In this document: one piece after another, positions 63,137-64,000 of the stretch
Layout of the letters: each line of letters opens with the position of its first letter
How positions within the stretch are numbered: position 1 is the stretch's first letter
Source of the DNA: Bacilli bacterium
GTDB taxonomy: Bacteria > Bacillota_I > Bacilli_A > RF39 > UBA660
Direction of reading: 5' to 3'
DNA: 64,000 nucleotides
Assembly: GCA_017460745.1 (NCBI GenBank)
Contig: JAFUAL010000019.1
Coordinates: 1-64,000 of the forward strand
Notes under the pieces: model-generated
The model's input: only the letters and a program-made list of their open reading frames with translations
Told to the model about the DNA's origin: nothing
Databases searched by the model: none
Made by a program: the position numbers and the translations under genes

Positions 63137-63445
63137 TTCTACAACGCTTGATATTTTTCTAAATATATATTTTATTCCATTATTAATAATTTTCTCTAAT
63201 TTATTTGATACTTTTAAAGAGGCAGTACTGGTTTTAGTTGCATAACTTGTTTCTTTCTGCAAATAATCTTCTAGCAAGACATCTTTTCCATCTTTAATAT
63301 CCTGTTCAAATTGTTCAATTGATTGATTAGTTAAATCTATTTTATCTTTCATATATTTATCATAGTAACCATTTTGATAAGAAAAGAAAAGTCCTAAAAA
63401 TAAAATTATAATCATAATCGGAATATAACTTATTATTTTTTTCAT
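63134..63445 (-). CDS. Small membrane protein downstream of spoIIP
   Basis: From ATG 63445 (GGTGAT three bases upstream) the product has 103 residues: a basic start, one membrane helix (about residues 4-22, ISYIPIMIIILFLGLFFSY) and a helical charged external part (YDKYMKDKIDLTNQSIEQFEQ). No family recognised. It starts 30 nt after the SpoIIP-like gene and is likely co-transcribed with it. Confidence 0.65.
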   Translation of the reverse strand: MKKIISYIPIMIIILFLGLFFSYQNGYYDKYMKDKIDLTNQSIEQFEQDIKDGKDVLLEDYLQKETSYATKTSTASLKVSNKLEKIINNGIKYIFRKISSVVE

Positions 63446-63475
63446 ATCATCACCTATCATAATATACCCTATAGG

Positions 63476-64000
63476 TTAATCAAAATTTGTCATATTATTT
63501 GAACTAATATAATTTTTTAACATTAAAGCAATTACTTTAATAGAATTAGCTACTTCATCAATAGTATTTTCTTGTCCTCCTACTTCAATTAACATTGTAT
63601 TTTTACTAAAATCCTGATTATAAACTCCATTTACTCCACTTCCCTTTTTTTCATATATTCCGCGTGATAATCCTTTATAGTTTTTATCTAAATAATTATT
63701 TAATATTTCAAGTTCATGTTTGTTTTCTTTATAATTTTCATTTTCAAGTCCTAGTAAAAACATTGTTTTAGCATATACTTTATCATTAATGGTTGTAGTT
63801 GTTATACTTCTTTTTACACTATCTCTATGTAAATCAACGAAATACATAAGACTTGGATATTCAAGTTTTTTATTTTCTAGTAGTTCGCGACTTATTTTAT
63901 AACTAGAACTATATGGCATTTCTTTTTCATTTATAATATCTGTTACGTTGTTAGTTTCAACAATAGATTCTATTCCCAAACTTTCTAGTTCACTTTTTAA
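63476..64000 (-). CDS. spoIIP: Stage II sporulation protein P-like amidase, partial
   Basis: The reading frame continues beyond the window edge, so only the C-terminal 174 or so residues are present. They match the SpoIIP amidase/endopeptidase domain: MYFVDLHRDSV, FLLGLENENYKENKHELEIL, GLSRGIYEK, VYNQDFSKNTMLIEVGG and NTIDEVANSIKVIALML. SpoIIP cuts peptidoglycan during engulfment in endospore formers and works in a complex with SpoIID and SpoIIM. The related spoIIM at 41.3-42.0 kb is frameshifted. The visible catalytic residues (zinc-binding Glu in EVGG) are intact. Confidence 0.85.
   Translation of the reverse strand, partial: LKSELESLGIESIVETNNVTDIINEKEMPYSSSYKISRELLENKKLEYPSLMYFVDLHRDSVKRSITTTTINDKVYAKTMFLLGLENENYKENKHELEILNNYLDKNYKGLSRGIYEKKGSGVNGVYNQDFSKNTMLIEVGGQENTIDEVANSIKVIALMLKNYISSNNMTNFD

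Overview
The window is a very AT-rich chromosome segment from a low-GC Firmicute. UGA is used as a normal stop (for example pcrA), so this is code 11, not a Mycoplasma code. Gene content fits a deep Bacilli lineage near Erysipelotrichia/RF39-type gut bacteria: a dnaG-rpoD-trmK operon, RNase J, a T-box upstream of alaS, L27 with a Prp-cleavable N-terminus, a SpoIIP-type amidase and the remains of spoIIM. The species is inference. No prophage, insertion sequence, CRISPR array, rRNA or tRNA was seen.

Layout. 0.2-9.8 kb: a zinc-peptidase-like protein, pcrA, a nucleotidyltransferase, a lipoprotein, ligA, rpsP-khpA, a rhomboid protease and a D,D-carboxypeptidase. 9.8-18.2 kb: a DUF308 protein, two flavoproteins, a divergent TetR/ABC-permease-CDF efflux unit with a clear operator, a DHH phosphodiesterase and deoD. 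18.2-21.1 kb (minus): an unknown coiled-coil protein and RNase J. 21.3-24.8 kb: dnaG-rpoD-trmK. 24.9-28.7 kb: an accessory-looking run (pentapeptide protein, small membrane protein, SDR, APH-like kinase, two small unknowns, Nudix). 28.8-35.4 kb: a Ca-type P-ATPase, an orphan prepilin, a minus-strand DapB-like/GalU-like/HIT operon and a second HExxH protein. 35.4-43.1 kb: nusB-xseA-xseB, rplU-prp-rpmA behind a leader RNA, cdsA-rseP, a frameshifted spoIIM and mnmA. 43.2-44.5 kb: an HTH protein and a membrane protein.

At 44,588-44,615, in a nearly gene-free AT-rich gap, lies a 28-bp XerC/XerD recombination site (dif). Gene direction flips there: almost everything to the left is on the plus strand and almost everything to the right is on the minus strand, and xerD lies about 2.4 kb away. 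The window therefore spans the replication terminus. The same gap carries a long inverted repeat, a strong hairpin and a tiny Asn-rich ORF facing a degenerate Dps-family protein.

Right arm: deoB and xerD (minus), a metallophosphoesterase and rarA (plus), then minus-strand units: a small membrane protein; flippase-GT2-P-ATPase; upp-mscL; T-box-controlled UPF0200-like kinase-alaS-holA; a large pentapeptide-like protein bounded by a duplicated promoter block; and spoIIP (cut by the window edge) with a small membrane partner.

Promoters are often TTGAC(A/T)-N17-TATAAT or TG-extended -10 boxes. Several genes use a start-proximal Shine-Dalgarno, GGTGAT, placed 3-5 nt before the start codon.
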